Counted from the stretch's first letter, positions 32,502 to 42,380 are shown. The stretch is DNA of 64,000 bases from Bordetella genomosp. 2 (GCF_002261345.1 NZ_NEVT01000003.1:992001-1056000), one strand, 5' to 3'. Notes: generated from the sequence alone by a model not told the origin. Made by a program: numbers and translations.

Positions 32502-34328
32502 ATGCCCTACGTCACCCCGTTGCAGGATTTCCGCTTCGCGCTCAAGGCGCTGGCCGGACTGGACGACATCCTCAAGCTGCCCGGTTTCGAAGAAGTCACG
32601 CCGGACCTGGTCGATGCGATCCTGGACGAGAACGCCCGCTTCGTCGAGCAGGCCATCGTGCCGCTGAACGTGCCCGGCGACCGGCAGCCGCCCCGCTGGG
32701 AAGACGGGCGGGTGACGACCACGCCCGGGTTCCGGCAGGGGTTCGCCGACTACGCCGCCAGCGGCTGGCAGGGCTTGCAGCACCCGGCGCAGTGGGGCGG
32801 GCAAGGGCTGCCCAAGCTGGTGGCGGCCGCGCCCAGCGAGAATATCCAGGCCGCCAGCCTGGCGTTCTCGCTGTGCCCGATGCTGACCGACGGCGTCATC
32901 GAAGCCCTGCTGACGGTCGGCTCGGACGCGCAGCGCCAGGCCTATGTGCCCAACCTGATCGCCGGCAAATGGACCGGCACCATGAACCTGACCGAGCCGC
33001 AGGCCGGGTCGGACCTGGCCCAGGTGGCGACCCGGGCGGTGCCGCAGGCCGACGGCACCTACCGCCTGAGCGGGCAGAAGATCTTCATCACTTACGGCGA
33101 GCACGACCTGGCCGAGAACATCATCCACCTGGTGCTGGCCCGCACGCCGGACGCGCCGGCCGGCGTGAAGGGGATCTCGCTGTTCATCGTGCCGAAGTTC
33201 CTGGTCAACGCCGACGGCAGCCTGGGGCCGCGCAACGATGTCTGGTGCGCGTCGCTCGAACACAAGCTGGGTATTCACGGCAGTCCTACCGCGGTGCTGC
33301 TGTACGGCTCGGGCAAGGGCGACGCCGGCGAGGGCGCCGTGGGCTACCTGGTGGGCGAGCAGAACCGCGGCCTCGAATACATGTTCATCATGATGAACGC
33401 GGCGCGCTTCGGGGTGGGGCAGCAGGGCATCGCCGTGTCCGAGCGCGCCTACCAGCACGCGCTGGCGTATGCGCGCGAGCGCGTGCAGGGCCGCGCCGTC
33501 GAAGGCTCGGCCGGGCCGGTGCCGATTGCCCGGCACCCGGATGTGCAGCGCATGCTGCTGACCATGCGCGCCCTGACCGAGGCCGCGCGCGCGGTGTCGT
33601 TCGTGGCGGCGGCCGCGCACGACAAGGGCACGCACCACCCGGACGCCGAAGTCCGCGCGCGCAACCGGGCCTTCTATGAATACCTGGTGCCCATCGTCAA
33701 GGGGTTCTCCACCGAAACGGCGGTCGAGGTGGCGTCGCTGGGCATCCAGGTGCACGGCGGCATGGGCTACATCGAAGAGACCGGCGCGGCCCAATACTAC
33801 CGCGACGCCCGCATCCTGCCGATCTACGAAGGCACCACCGCCATCCAGGCCAACGACCTGGTCGGCCGCAAGACCCTGCGCGACGGCGGCGCGACCGCCT
33901 ACGCATGCATCGCGGCCATGCGCGACACGCTCAAGACGCTCGACACCGAGACCGGCCGCGCCGACGCCGCCGACCGCGAAGGCCTGTACCTGCTGCGCGA
34001 CAACCTCGACCAGGCGATCCAGGCCTACGACGGCGCCGTGGCGTTCATACTGGAACATGCCCAGTCGAACATCCGGGCGGTGTATGCCGCCAGCGTGCCG
34101 TACCTGATGCTGGCGGGCACGGTGCATGGCGGCTGGCAGATGGCGCGCGCTGCGCTGGCCTGCCGGCGGCAGCTGGCGGAGGGCTCCACCGACCCGTTCT
34201 ACCGCGCCAAGCTGGCCACCGCGCTGTTCTACGGCGCGCAGGTCCTGCCGCGCGCCTTGAGCCTGGCGGCCGCGGTCCGCGCGGGCGCCGTCGCGGACGC
34301 TTGCGGCGCGCAATCGGATATTGCATAA
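32502..34328 (+). CDS. Acyl-CoA dehydrogenase, long (about 600-residue) form
   Basis: FAD-dependent desaturation of an acyl-CoA, passing electrons to ETF; 608 residues, longer than the 380-residue classical forms because of an extra C-terminal domain. Visible parts are LPKLVAAAPSENIQAAS, the FAD/substrate segment MNLTEPQAGSDLAQVATRA, KIFITYGEHDLAENIIHLVLAR, GVKGISLFIVPKF, and LGIQVHGGMGYIEETGAAQYYRDARILPIYEGTTAIQANDLVGRK. The Glu in YEGTTAIQ is the likely catalytic base. The class includes DmdC-type 3-methylmercaptopropionyl-CoA dehydrogenases, but substrate cannot be assigned. It lies 13 bases after the Bug gene and closes the operon. Confidence 0.92.
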   Translation: MPYVTPLQDFRFALKALAGLDDILKLPGFEEVTPDLVDAILDENARFVEQAIVPLNVPGDRQPPRWEDGRVTTTPGFRQGFADYAASGWQGLQHPAQWGGQGLPKLVAAAPSENIQAASLAFSLCPMLTDGVIEALLTVGSDAQRQAYVPNLIAGKWTGTMNLTEPQAGSDLAQVATRAVPQADGTYRLSGQKIFITYGEHDLAENIIHLVLARTPDAPAGVKGISLFIVPKFLVNADGSLGPRNDVWCASLEHKLGIHGSPTAVLLYGSGKGDAGEGAVGYLVGEQNRGLEYMFIMMNAARFGVGQQGIAVSERAYQHALAYARERVQGRAVEGSAGPVPIARHPDVQRMLLTMRALTEAARAVSFVAAAAHDKGTHHPDAEVRARNRAFYEYLVPIVKGFSTETAVEVASLGIQVHGGMGYIEETGAAQYYRDARILPIYEGTTAIQANDLVGRKTLRDGGATAYACIAAMRDTLKTLDTETGRADAADREGLYLLRDNLDQAIQAYDGAVAFILEHAQSNIRAVYAASVPYLMLAGTVHGGWQMARAALACRRQLAEGSTDPFYRAKLATALFYGAQVLPRALSLAAAVRAGAVADACGAQSDIA

Positions 34329-34329
34329 G

Positions 34330-34339
34330 GTTATATAAC
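34330..34339. promoter_or_regulatory. Palindrome GTTATATAAC before the peroxiredoxin gene
   Basis: A perfect ten-base palindrome directly after the acyl-CoA dehydrogenase stop, in an AT-rich patch that also has TTGCGT (34340-34345) and a TAAGAAT stretch (34370-34376). It may mark the peroxiredoxin promoter or an operator; no known regulator consensus was recognised. Confidence 0.3.
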
Positions 34340-34462
34340 TTGCGTATTTCCGGCGATACGGGTTTGATGTAAGAATCGTCTGATGTCGATCCCCGCGCGC
34401 CGGGGTCGCTTTGCAGGCCGCCGGCCATCGCGGCCGGCGGCGTCAACCGCCAGGAGACTTCC

Positions 34463-35104
34463 ATGAGCCAACTTCGCCTGGGCGATACCGCCCCCGACTT
34501 CGAACAGAAATCGTCCATCGGCCCGATCCGCTTCCACGAGTACCTGGGCGACAGCTGGGGCGTGCTGTTCTCGCACCCCGCCGACTTCACGCCCGTGTGC
34601 ACGACCGAACTGGGCTACACGGCCAAGCTGGCCGACGAGTTCGCCAAGCGCAACGTCAAAGTGCTGGCGCTGTCGGTGGACGGTGTCGAGTCGCACACCA
34701 AGTGGATCGACGATATCAACGATACCCAGTCGACCAAGGTCAACTTCCCGATCATCGCCGACGACGACCGCAAGGTGGCCGAGCTGTACGACATGATTCA
34801 CCCGAACGCCAGCGCGACGGCGACGGTGCGTTCGGTGTTCATCGTCGACCCGGCCAAGAAGGTGCGCCTGATCATCACCTATCCCGCCAGCACCGGCCGC
34901 AATTTCAACGAGATCCTGCGCGTCATCGATTCGCTGCAGCTGACCGACAGCCACAGCGTGGCGACGCCGGTCAACTGGGAAGACGGCGACGATGTCATCA
35001 TCGTGCCGTCGCTGCAGGACGAGGCGGTGATCAAGCAGAAATTCCCCAAGGGCTACAAGGCGGTGCGGCCCTACCTGCGCATCACGCCCCAGCCGAATAA
35101 GTAA
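34463..35104 (+). CDS. Peroxiredoxin, 1-Cys Prx6 type
   Basis: Reduces peroxides through a single active-site Cys; 213 residues. The catalytic motif is HPADFTPVCTTELGY with C46. There is no other Cys in the protein, so it must be a true 1-Cys enzyme needing an external thiol or other reductant. LSVDGVESHTKWIDDI, SVFIVDPAKKVRLIITYPASTGRNFNEILRVIDSLQ and the long C-terminal domain ending PQPNK mark the Prx6 subfamily rather than AhpC. SD CAGGAGA is nine bases before ATG 34463. It has its own terminator and seems a single-gene unit. Confidence 0.93.
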   Translation: MSQLRLGDTAPDFEQKSSIGPIRFHEYLGDSWGVLFSHPADFTPVCTTELGYTAKLADEFAKRNVKVLALSVDGVESHTKWIDDINDTQSTKVNFPIIADDDRKVAELYDMIHPNASATATVRSVFIVDPAKKVRLIITYPASTGRNFNEILRVIDSLQLTDSHSVATPVNWEDGDDVIIVPSLQDEAVIKQKFPKGYKAVRPYLRITPQPNK

Positions 35105-35112
35105 ATAACCGT

Positions 35113-35146
35113 GGCGCGGATGGGGCGTGTACGCCCCGTCCGCGCC
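35113..35146 (+). other. 16-base-pair hairpin after the peroxiredoxin gene
   Basis: Arms 35113-35128 and 35131-35146 pair along 16 positions with one G-U wobble. No T-tract follows, so it is not a terminator by itself; it may protect the transcript end made by the terminator 12 bases further on. Confidence 0.5.
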
Positions 35147-35157
35147 AGGTGCCGCCT

Positions 35158-35187
35158 CCGCGCCCGCATGGGCGCGGTTTTTTTTTT
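35158..35187 (+). terminator. Rho-independent terminator of the peroxiredoxin gene
   Basis: Perfect eight-base arms CCGCGCCC (35158-35165) and GGGCGCGG (35170-35177) around GCAT, followed by ten T. It separates the peroxiredoxin gene from the sulfate operon. Confidence 0.9.
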
Positions 35188-35212
35188 GCCCGCGCCGCGG
35201 CCGGCTGCTTTA

Positions 35213-35241
35213 TTGCTGGCAGCGATGAGTAACCAAAAAAT
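35213..35241 (+). promoter_or_regulatory. Weak candidate promoter of the sulfate operon
   Basis: TTGCTG (35213-35218) and AAAAAT (35236-35241) are 17 bases apart, with ATG of sbp 69 bases downstream. The poor -10 would suit CysB-type activation. No recognisable CysB site was found, so this is tentative. Confidence 0.3.
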
Positions 35242-35309
35242 GATTCGTTCCGTTTAGCTTGCCCGCCCCGCACACTTGCATCCATCGTTGATACGCACCG
35301 GATGCAGGC

Positions 35310-36335
35310 ATGCTGAAGAAAAACAGATTCTGGACCGCCCTGGCCGCCGTGGCCGCGACCTTCGTGCTGGGGCTGCCCGCGCAGGCGCAGGAGAAGCAGG
35401 CGCTGCTGAACGTGTCGTACGACCCGACGCGCGAGCTGTACCGCGAAGTGGACGAGGCCTTCGCCAAGGCATACCAGGCCAAGACCGGGGTCGAACTGAC
35501 CATCCGCCAGTCGCACGGCGGCTCCGGCAAGCAGGCGCGCTCGGTCATCGACGGGCTCGATGCCGACGTGGTGACGCTGGCGCTGGCCTATGACATCGAC
35601 GCCATCGCGGCCCGCGGCCTGCTGCCCGCCAACTGGCAGAGCCGCCTGCCGCGCAACAGTTCGCCGTATACCTCGACCATCGTGTTCCTGGTGCGCAAGG
35701 GCAACCCCAAGCAGATCCACGACTGGAACGACCTGGTCAAGGACGGCATCGAAGTCATCACGCCCAACCCCAAGACCTCGGGCGGCGCGCGCTGGAACTA
35801 CCTGGCCGCCTGGGCCTACGCGCTGGAGCAGAACGGCGGCAGCGCCGACCGGGCCAAGGAGTTCGTCGCCGAGCTGTTCCGCCATGTGCCGGTGCTGGAT
35901 ACCGGGGCGCGCGGCGCCACCACCACGTTTGTCGAGCGCGGCGTCGGCGATGTGCTGCTGGCCTGGGAAAACGAGGCGTTCCTGGCTCTGAAGGAACTCG
36001 GGCCCGACAAGTTCGACATCGTCGTCCCGTCGCTGTCGATCCTGGCCGAGCCGCCGGTGGCGGTGGTGGACAAGAACGTCGACCGCAAGGGCACGCGCGC
36101 GGCGGCGCAAGCCTACCTCGAGTTCCTGTACACCCCGCAGGCCCAGGAGATCATCGCCCGCAATTACTACCGGCCCACCGACGAGCAGGTGGCCGCCAAG
36201 TTCGCCGGCCAGTTTCCCAAGGTGAAGCTGGTCACCATCGACGACGCGATCTTCGGCGGCTGGCAGCGGGCGCAGCAGGCGCATTTCAGCGACGGCGGCA
36301 CGTTCGACCAGATCTACCAGCCCGGCAACAAATAG
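35310..36335 (+). CDS. sbp: Sulfate/thiosulfate-binding periplasmic protein
   Basis: Receptor of the CysTWA sulfate importer; 341 residues. The signal peptide ends LGLPAQA at residue 26, then [18 protein letters not shown], the classic Sbp/CysP mature start. Ligand loops [16 protein letters not shown] and [20 protein letters not shown] contact sulfate through backbone amides in known structures, and [29 protein letters not shown] is diagnostic. It is the first gene of an eight-kilobase sulfur operon; the permease gene follows 22 bases later. Confidence 0.95.
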   Translation: MLKKNRFWTALAAVAATFVLGLPAQAQEKQALLNVSYDPTRELYREVDEAFAKAYQAKTGVELTIRQSHGGSGKQARSVIDGLDADVVTLALAYDIDAIAARGLLPANWQSRLPRNSSPYTSTIVFLVRKGNPKQIHDWNDLVKDGIEVITPNPKTSGGARWNYLAAWAYALEQNGGSADRAKEFVAELFRHVPVLDTGARGATTTFVERGVGDVLLAWENEAFLALKELGPDKFDIVVPSLSILAEPPVAVVDKNVDRKGTRAAAQAYLEFLYTPQAQEIIARNYYRPTDEQVAAKFAGQFPKVKLVTIDDAIFGGWQRAQQAHFSDGGTFDQIYQPGNK

Positions 36336-36357
36336 CGGACCACGGCAGAACCCGATC

Positions 36358-37242
36358 ATGAGCACAGCTTCGATAGCGGCCGCGGGCGTGACGACGCCCG
36401 CCGGCCGGCGGCGCAACCGGCCCGGCGTCCTGCCGGGTTTCGGCATTTCCATGGGATACGCGGTGCTGTACCTCAGCCTGCTGGTATTGATCCCGCTGGC
36501 CGCCTTGCCGATCAAGAGCGCCGGCCTGGGGTGGGACGGTTTCTGGGACACGGTGACGGCGCCGCGCGTGGTGGCGTCGTACCGGCTGACGTTCGGCGCC
36601 GCTTTGCTGGCCGCGCTGGTGAACCTGGTGTTCGGCATGCTGGTGGCCTGGGTGCTGGTGCGCTACCGGTTCCCCGGCAAGAAGATCCTGGACGCGCTGG
36701 TGGACCTGCCGTTCGCGCTGCCCACCGCCGTGGCCGGCATCGCGCTGACGGCGCTGTATGCCAGGAACGGCTGGTTCGGCGGCCCGCTGGAGCAATGGCT
36801 GGGCCTGAAAGTGGCGTTCACCCCGCTGGGCATCGTCGTGGCGCTGATTTTCATCGGCATTCCGTTCGTGGTGCGCACGGTGCAGCCGGTGCTGGAGGAC
36901 ATCGAGCGCGAAATCGAGGAAGCGGCCGCCAGCCTCGGCGCCAGCCGCTGGCAGACCATCCGCCGCGTGCTGTTGCCGACCGTGCTGCCGGCGCTCCTGA
37001 CCGGCTTCGCGCTGGCATTCGCGCGCGCGGTGGGCGAGTACGGCTCCGTCGTCTTCATCGCCGGCAACCGGCCGATGGTGTCGGAAATCACGCCCTTGCT
37101 GATCATCTCCAAGCTGGAGCAGTATGACTACGCCGGCGCGGCCGCCATCGCCACGGTGATGCTGGTGCTGTCCTTCGCGCTGCTGCTGCTGATCAACCTG
37201 CTGCAGGGCTGGCAGGCGCGGCGCGCCGGGAGGTTCGCATGA
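36358..37242 (+). CDS. cysT: Sulfate transport system permease CysT
   Basis: Inner-membrane permease (CysT/CysU), 294 residues with about six helices starting at residue 28. The EAA loop is [45 protein letters not shown] and [17 protein letters not shown] are family signatures. The N-terminal 25 residues are a basic, Arg-rich tail ([17 protein letters not shown]). It overlaps cysW by four bases. Confidence 0.95.
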   Translation: MSTASIAAAGVTTPAGRRRNRPGVLPGFGISMGYAVLYLSLLVLIPLAALPIKSAGLGWDGFWDTVTAPRVVASYRLTFGAALLAALVNLVFGMLVAWVLVRYRFPGKKILDALVDLPFALPTAVAGIALTALYARNGWFGGPLEQWLGLKVAFTPLGIVVALIFIGIPFVVRTVQPVLEDIEREIEEAAASLGASRWQTIRRVLLPTVLPALLTGFALAFARAVGEYGSVVFIAGNRPMVSEITPLLIISKLEQYDYAGAAAIATVMLVLSFALLLLINLLQGWQARRAGRFA

Positions 37243-38153
37243 CCCCCGTCGCGCCCGCCGCGCCCGGCCGCCCCGACCACCTGACCGAGCCGCGCTGGGT
37301 GCGCGGCGTGCTGCTGGCGCTGGCGCTGGGCTTCCTGGCGCTGTTCCTGCTGGCGCCGCTGGTGGCGGTGTTCGCCGAGGCCTTCAAGAAAGGCTGGCAA
37401 CTGTACCTGGCGGCCATCGCCGAGCCGGACGCCTGGAGCGCGATCCGGCTGACGCTCTGGGTGGCCGCCATCTCGCTGCCGCTGAACCTGGTGTTCGGCG
37501 TGGCGGCTGCCTGGGCCATCGCCAAATTCCAATTCCGCGGCAAGCAGTTCCTGATCACGCTGATCGACCTGCCTTTTTCGGTGTCGCCGGTGGTGGCGGG
37601 CCTGGTCTTCGTGCTGCTGTTCGGCTCGCAGGGCTGGCTCGGACCCTGGCTGCAGGAGCACGACCTGAAGGTCGTCTACGCCGTGCCCGGCGTGGTGCTG
37701 GCCACCCTGTTCGTCACCTTTCCCTTTATCGCCCGCGAGCTGATCCCGTTGATGCAGGCCCAGGGCAGCGAGGAAGAGCAGGCGGCGCTGACGCTGGGCG
37801 CCAGCGGCTGGCAGATCTTCTGGCGCGTCACCCTGCCCAACATCAAATGGGGCCTGCTGTATGGCGCCATCCTGTGCAACGCGCGCGCCATGGGCGAGTT
37901 CGGCGCGGTATCGGTGGTGTCCGGCCATGTGCGCGGCCTGACCAACACCATGACGCTGCACGTGGAGATTCTCTACAACGAATACCAGTTCGCGGCTGCG
38001 TTCGCCGTGGCCTCGCTGCTGGCCCTGCTGGCGCTGGTGACGCTGGTGGTCAAGAACCTGGTCGAGTGGCGCAGCGCCCGCCCGGACGCCGCCGCCGTCC
38101 CGCTGGAGCGAACGGCCGCGCCGGCCGCCGCGCCCCGACCGGCAACGGCATGA
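37239..38153 (+). CDS. cysW: Sulfate transport system permease CysW
   Basis: Second permease of the sulfate importer, 304 residues, about six helices. [24 protein letters not shown] and the EAA-like [34 protein letters not shown], with [19 protein letters not shown], are typical of CysW. It overlaps cysT (ATGA) and is followed 13 bases later by cysA. The C-terminal tail is Ala/Pro/Arg-rich. Confidence 0.95.
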   Translation: MTPVAPAAPGRPDHLTEPRWVRGVLLALALGFLALFLLAPLVAVFAEAFKKGWQLYLAAIAEPDAWSAIRLTLWVAAISLPLNLVFGVAAAWAIAKFQFRGKQFLITLIDLPFSVSPVVAGLVFVLLFGSQGWLGPWLQEHDLKVVYAVPGVVLATLFVTFPFIARELIPLMQAQGSEEEQAALTLGASGWQIFWRVTLPNIKWGLLYGAILCNARAMGEFGAVSVVSGHVRGLTNTMTLHVEILYNEYQFAAAFAVASLLALLALVTLVVKNLVEWRSARPDAAAVPLERTAAPAAAPRPATA

Positions 38154-38166
38154 AGGAGCTTCCGCC

Positions 38167-39231
38167 ATGAGTATCGAAGTCAGAAACCTGTCGCGCCGCT
38201 TCGGCGATTTCCGCGCGCTGGACGATGTGTCGCTGCACATCGAGACCGGCGAGCTGGTGGCCTTGCTGGGCCCGTCGGGTTGCGGCAAGACGACCCTGCT
38301 GCGGATCATCGCGGGCCTGGAGACGGCGGACCAGGGCAGCGTCCTGTTCGCCGGCGAAGACGCCACCGCCGTCGACGTGCGCCATCGCCAGGTGGGGTTC
38401 GTGTTCCAGCACTACGCGCTGTTCAAGCACATGACGGTGTTCGAGAACGTGGCTTTCGGCCTGCGCGTCAAGCCGCGCGCGACGCGGCCTTCGGAGGCGC
38501 AGATCCGCGCCAAGGTGCACGAGCTGTTGAACCTGGTGCAGCTGGACTGGCTGGCCGACCGCTATCCGGCCCAATTGTCCGGCGGCCAGCGCCAGCGCAT
38601 CGCGCTCGCCCGGGCGCTGGCGGTCGAGCCGCGCGTGCTGCTGCTGGATGAGCCGTTCGGCGCGCTGGACGCCAAGGTGCGCAAGGAGCTGCGCCGCTGG
38701 CTGCGGCGGCTGCACGACGAGCTGCACGTGGCCAGCGTGTTCGTCACCCACGACCAGGAGGAAGCCCTGGAGGTGGCCGACCGCGTGGTCCTGATGAATG
38801 CCGGGCGCATCGAGCAGGTGGGCACGCCGCGCGAAGTCTGGGAGCACCCGGCCACGCCGTTCGTCTACGGTTTCCTGGGCGACGTCAATCAGTTGAGCGG
38901 GCATGCCGCGCGCGGAGTCTGGCAGGCGCATGGCGTGGCTTTGCCCGCGCCCGAGCTGACCCAGGCCGAGCATACGCAGGCCATCGCCTATGTGCGCCCG
39001 CACGAGATCGACCTGGCCCGCAACAACGGCACCGGCCAGGGCATCCCGGTGCGCCTGAACCATGCCTACCTGGCCGGCGCCAGCGCCTACCTGGAGCTGG
39101 AGCGCGAGGACATGCAGGCCATCATCGAAGCCCAGGTGCCCGAGCACCTGTATCGCGAACTCAACCTGAAGGAGGGCGAAAGCCTGCTGGCGCGGCCGCG
39201 CCGGGCCCGCGTTTTCGCCGCGCAAGCATGA
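38167..39231 (+). CDS. cysA: Sulfate/thiosulfate import ATPase CysA
   Basis: ATPase of the sulfate importer, 354 residues. Walker [13 protein letters not shown] is near residues 36-47, the signature [16 protein letters not shown] near 138, and Walker [21 protein letters not shown] follows. The D-loop and switch ([19 protein letters not shown]) are intact. The C-terminal regulatory TOBE-type domain holds [13 protein letters not shown]. It overlaps cysH by four bases. Confidence 0.96.
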   Translation: MSIEVRNLSRRFGDFRALDDVSLHIETGELVALLGPSGCGKTTLLRIIAGLETADQGSVLFAGEDATAVDVRHRQVGFVFQHYALFKHMTVFENVAFGLRVKPRATRPSEAQIRAKVHELLNLVQLDWLADRYPAQLSGGQRQRIALARALAVEPRVLLLDEPFGALDAKVRKELRRWLRRLHDELHVASVFVTHDQEEALEVADRVVLMNAGRIEQVGTPREVWEHPATPFVYGFLGDVNQLSGHAARGVWQAHGVALPAPELTQAEHTQAIAYVRPHEIDLARNNGTGQGIPVRLNHAYLAGASAYLELEREDMQAIIEAQVPEHLYRELNLKEGESLLARPRRARVFAAQA

Positions 39232-39980
39232 CAATCATCGAAACCGCCCTGGACCCCGTCGTCGCCGCCCGCTGGAACGCGCTGCAGTCGCGCCTGGCCG
39301 AAATCGCGCAGCGGCATCCGGACGCCGCGCTGGCGTCGTCGCTGGCCGCCGAGGACATGGTGCTGACCCACGCCATCTATGACGGCGGGCTGGACCTGGA
39401 GATCTTCACGCTGGATACCGGCCGCCTGCATGCCGAGACGCTCGGGATGCAGGACGCGGTGCGCCAGCGCTATGGCCGCGCCCTCACTGTCTACCGGCCC
39501 GAGGCGGCGGCGGTGCAGGCCCATGTGCAGCAGCACGGCGCTTATGCGTTCTACGACAGCGTGGAGCTGCGCAAGGCCTGTTGCCAGATACGCAAGGTCG
39601 AGCCGCTGAAACGGGCGCTGGCCGGCCGCAGCGCCTGGATCACCGGCCAGCGCCGCGCCCAGGCGGCCACCCGCGGCGAGCTGCCCGAGGCCGAGCAGGA
39701 CGCGGTGTTCGGGCTGTACAAGTACAACCCGCTGGCCGCCTGGAGCGAGGAAGACGTCTGGCACCTCATCCGCGCGCTCGATATTCCCTACAACCCGCTG
39801 CACGACCAGGGCTATCCCTCGATCGGCTGCGAGCCCTGCACGCGCGCCATCCGCCCCGGCGAAGACGTGCGGGCGGGCCGCTGGTGGTGGGAGTCCTCCG
39901 ACTCCAAGGAATGCGGGCTGCATGCCGGCAACCGGGTCATCAGCGTGGCGGCCGTTCCCGCCAAACCGACTTCTGTGTAA
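39228..39980 (+). CDS. cysH: Assimilatory adenylylsulfate (APS) reductase
   Basis: Reduces APS to sulfite with thioredoxin; 250 residues. It carries both Cys pairs that bind the [4Fe-4S] cluster of APS reductases: C118-C119 in [13 protein letters not shown] and C201-C204 in [10 protein letters not shown]. The catalytic Cys is C229 in [14 protein letters not shown] reductases lack the two cluster pairs, so the substrate is APS, in keeping with the absence of a cysC (APS kinase) gene in this cluster. The fold starts with the phosphoadenosine-binding [14 protein letters not shown] and [10 protein letters not shown]. It overlaps cysA, with cysD ten bases downstream. Confidence 0.93.
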   Translation: MTIIETALDPVVAARWNALQSRLAEIAQRHPDAALASSLAAEDMVLTHAIYDGGLDLEIFTLDTGRLHAETLGMQDAVRQRYGRALTVYRPEAAAVQAHVQQHGAYAFYDSVELRKACCQIRKVEPLKRALAGRSAWITGQRRAQAATRGELPEAEQDAVFGLYKYNPLAAWSEEDVWHLIRALDIPYNPLHDQGYPSIGCEPCTRAIRPGEDVRAGRWWWESSDSKECGLHAGNRVISVAAVPAKPTSV

Positions 39981-39990
39981 AGGAAAACCC

Positions 39991-40899
39991 ATGTCCGTCG
40001 TCGTCAACCGCAGCCACCTCGACTGGCTGGAATCGGAAGCCATCTACATCCTGCGCGAGGTCGCGGCCGAGTGCGCCAAGCCGGTGCTGCTGTTCTCCGG
40101 CGGCAAGGATTCGGTGGTGTTGCTGCGCCTGGCCGAGAAGGCCTTCCGGCCGGGCCGCTTCCCGTTCCCGCTGATGCACATCGATACCGGCCACAATTTC
40201 GACGAAGTGATCGCCTTCCGCGATGCGCGGGCGGCCGAGCTCGGCGAGACGCTGCTGGTGCGCAGCGTCGAGGATTCGATCCGGCGCGGCAGCGTGGTGC
40301 TGCGGCGCGCGACCGACTCGCGCAACGCCGCGCAGGCGGTGACCCTGCTGGAAGCCATCGAGGAATTCGGCTTCGACGCCTGCATCGGCGGCGCGCGCCG
40401 CGACGAGGAGAAGGCGCGCGCCAAGGAGCGCATCTTTTCGTTCCGCGACGAGTTCGGCCAGTGGGATCCGAAAGCGCAGCGGCCGGAACTCTGGAACCTG
40501 TTCAACACGCGCGTGCATCCGGGCGAGAACATGCGCGTGTTTCCGATCTCCAACTGGACCGAACTTGATGTCTGGCAGTACATCCAGCGCGAACGGCTGG
40601 CGCTGCCGTCCATCTACTACAGCCACCGGCGCGACGTGGTGCGCCGCAAGGGCCTGCTGGTGCCCGTCACGCCGCTGACGCCGCCGCAGGACGGCGAACG
40701 GGTGGAGAACCTGGCGGTGCGCTTCCGGACGGTGGGCGATATCTCCTGCACCTGCCCGGTCGCATCCGAGGCGGCCGATCCGGCCGCCATCATCGCCGAG
40801 ACCGCCATCACCGACATCACCGAACGCGGCGCCACCCGCATGGACGACCAGACTTCCGAGGCCTCGATGGAGCGCCGCAAGAAAGAAGGCTATTTCTGA
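39991..40899 (+). CDS. cysD: Sulfate adenylyltransferase subunit 2
   Basis: Small catalytic subunit of ATP sulfurylase, making APS from sulfate and ATP; 302 residues. The PP-loop is VLLFSGGKDSVVLLRLAEKAF near residues 32-52. HIDTGHNFDEVIAFRD, IGGARRDEEKARAKERIFSFRDEFGQWDPK and the C-terminal TRMDDQTSEASMERRKKEGYF are strictly conserved in CysD. ATG 39991 follows an AAGGA SD. cysN follows 18 bases later; the two form one enzyme. Confidence 0.96.
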   Translation: MSVVVNRSHLDWLESEAIYILREVAAECAKPVLLFSGGKDSVVLLRLAEKAFRPGRFPFPLMHIDTGHNFDEVIAFRDARAAELGETLLVRSVEDSIRRGSVVLRRATDSRNAAQAVTLLEAIEEFGFDACIGGARRDEEKARAKERIFSFRDEFGQWDPKAQRPELWNLFNTRVHPGENMRVFPISNWTELDVWQYIQRERLALPSIYYSHRRDVVRRKGLLVPVTPLTPPQDGERVENLAVRFRTVGDISCTCPVASEAADPAAIIAETAITDITERGATRMDDQTSEASMERRKKEGYF

Positions 40900-40917
40900 A
40901 CTGACACCGGACTCCCC

Positions 40918-42216
40918 ATGAACGCTGTGAACGATTCTTTTCTTTCGGGCGCCGACCGCGGCGTGCTGCGGCTGATCACGGCCGGTTCGGTCGACGACGG
41001 CAAGTCCACCCTGATCGGGCGCCTGCTGTACGACAGCAAGGGCGTGTTCGCCGACCAACTGGACGCCATTTCGCGCGCCAAGTACAAGCGGGTGGCCGGC
41101 GACGGCATCGATTTCGCGCTGCTGACCGACGGCCTGGAGGCCGAGCGCGAGCAGGGCATCACCATCGACGTGGCGTACCGCTATTTCGCCACGCCGCTGC
41201 GCAAGTTCATCGTCGCCGACGCGCCCGGGCACGAGCAATACACCCGCAACATGGTGACCGGCGCCTCGACCGCCGACGCCGCGGTGATCCTCATCGACGC
41301 CACGCGCGCCGCCGACGGCAGGCTGCTGCCGCAGACCAAGCGGCACAGCACCATCGCGCGCCTGCTGGGCATCCGCCATATTGTGGTGGCGGTCAACAAG
41401 ATGGACCTGGTCGGCTGGGACCGCGCCGTGTTCGAGCGCATTCGCGACGCCTACGCCGACCTGGCGCGGCGCCTGGACATCGCCCGTTTCCATGCGCTGC
41501 CGCTGTCGGCGCTGGAGGGCGACAACGTGGTCAACCCGTCCGCCAGGACGCCCTGGTACGACGGCCCGCCGCTGCTCAGCCTGCTGGAGCAACTGGGCCA
41601 GGCCAATGACGCGGCCGGGCAGCCGCTGCGCTTTCCGGTCCAGTGGGTGGCGCGCCACGGCGGCGATAGCGCCGACGATTTCCGCGGCTACGCCGGCCGC
41701 GTCGCCAGCGGCGTGCTGCGGCCGGGCGATGAAATCGTGGTGCAGCCGTCGGGGGTGAGCGCGCGCGTCAAGCAGGTGCTGGCCTTCGACCGCGCGCTGG
41801 ATGCCGCGCTGGCCGGCGACTCGGTCACGGTCGTACTGGACCGGGATGTCGACGTCTCGCGCGGCGATGTGCTGGCGCATGCTGATGCGCCGGCGCGCGT
41901 CGGCCGCGAATTCGAAGCGGAACTGTGCTGGCTCGACGCGCAGGCGCTGAACCCGGCGCGCAAGTACCTGCTCAAGCACGGCACGCGGCTGACCACCGCG
42001 AAGATCCGCGAAGTGCACACACAGCGCGACATCCACGAACTGCAGGAGGTGGCTAACGCCGGCGGCACGCTGAACATGAACGACATCGGCCGCGTGTCGC
42101 TGGTCACGCGCGAGGCGCTGGCGGTCGATCGCTATGCCGATGCGCCCGCCACTGGCGCCTTCATCCTGATCGACGCCGCCACTCACCAGACTGCGGCCGC
42201 GGGCATGCTGCGCTGA
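40918..42216 (+). CDS. cysN: Sulfate adenylyltransferase subunit 1 (GTPase)
   Basis: GTPase subunit that drives the CysD reaction; 432 residues, an EF-Tu-like fold. G1 is GSVDDGKSTLIGRLLYDSKG, switch II DAPGHEQYTRNMVTGAS, G4 VAVNKMDLVGW, G5 PLSALEGDNV. It ends at about residue 430 without the APS-kinase (CysC/NodQ) fusion found in other species, so APS is not converted to PAPS here. It is the last gene of the sulfate operon, followed by a terminator. Confidence 0.96.
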   Translation: MNAVNDSFLSGADRGVLRLITAGSVDDGKSTLIGRLLYDSKGVFADQLDAISRAKYKRVAGDGIDFALLTDGLEAEREQGITIDVAYRYFATPLRKFIVADAPGHEQYTRNMVTGASTADAAVILIDATRAADGRLLPQTKRHSTIARLLGIRHIVVAVNKMDLVGWDRAVFERIRDAYADLARRLDIARFHALPLSALEGDNVVNPSARTPWYDGPPLLSLLEQLGQANDAAGQPLRFPVQWVARHGGDSADDFRGYAGRVASGVLRPGDEIVVQPSGVSARVKQVLAFDRALDAALAGDSVTVVLDRDVDVSRGDVLAHADAPARVGREFEAELCWLDAQALNPARKYLLKHGTRLTTAKIREVHTQRDIHELQEVANAGGTLNMNDIGRVSLVTREALAVDRYADAPATGAFILIDAATHQTAAAGMLR

Positions 42217-42223
42217 CGCCCAG

Positions 42224-42259
42224 GCCCGCCGCCGGACGCCGGCGGCGGGCTGTTGTTTT
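42224..42259 (+). terminator. Rho-independent terminator of the sulfate operon
   Basis: Twelve-base perfect arms GCCCGCCGCCGG (42224-42235) and CCGGCGGCGGGC (42239-42250), three-base loop, then TGTTGTTTT. It starts seven bases past the cysN stop. Confidence 0.9.
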
Positions 42260-42380
42260 AATGCGAAACCCAGTATTCATGCGGGTTCCCGGGCGATTTC
42301 CAGACCATGAAATGATTTCTCCAGACGGCCGCCGCGTCTTGCGGTAAAGTGGGACGTCGCCCTTTCGGGGCGCCAGGGGC

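Noticed and set aside
35189-35309. CysB-binding site before sbp
   Set aside because: The region is somewhat AT-rich but no pattern could be matched with confidence; only a weak promoter is reported.
39228-39980. PAPS reductase
   Set aside because: PAPS-specific enzymes lack the CC and CxxC cluster pairs that are present here.
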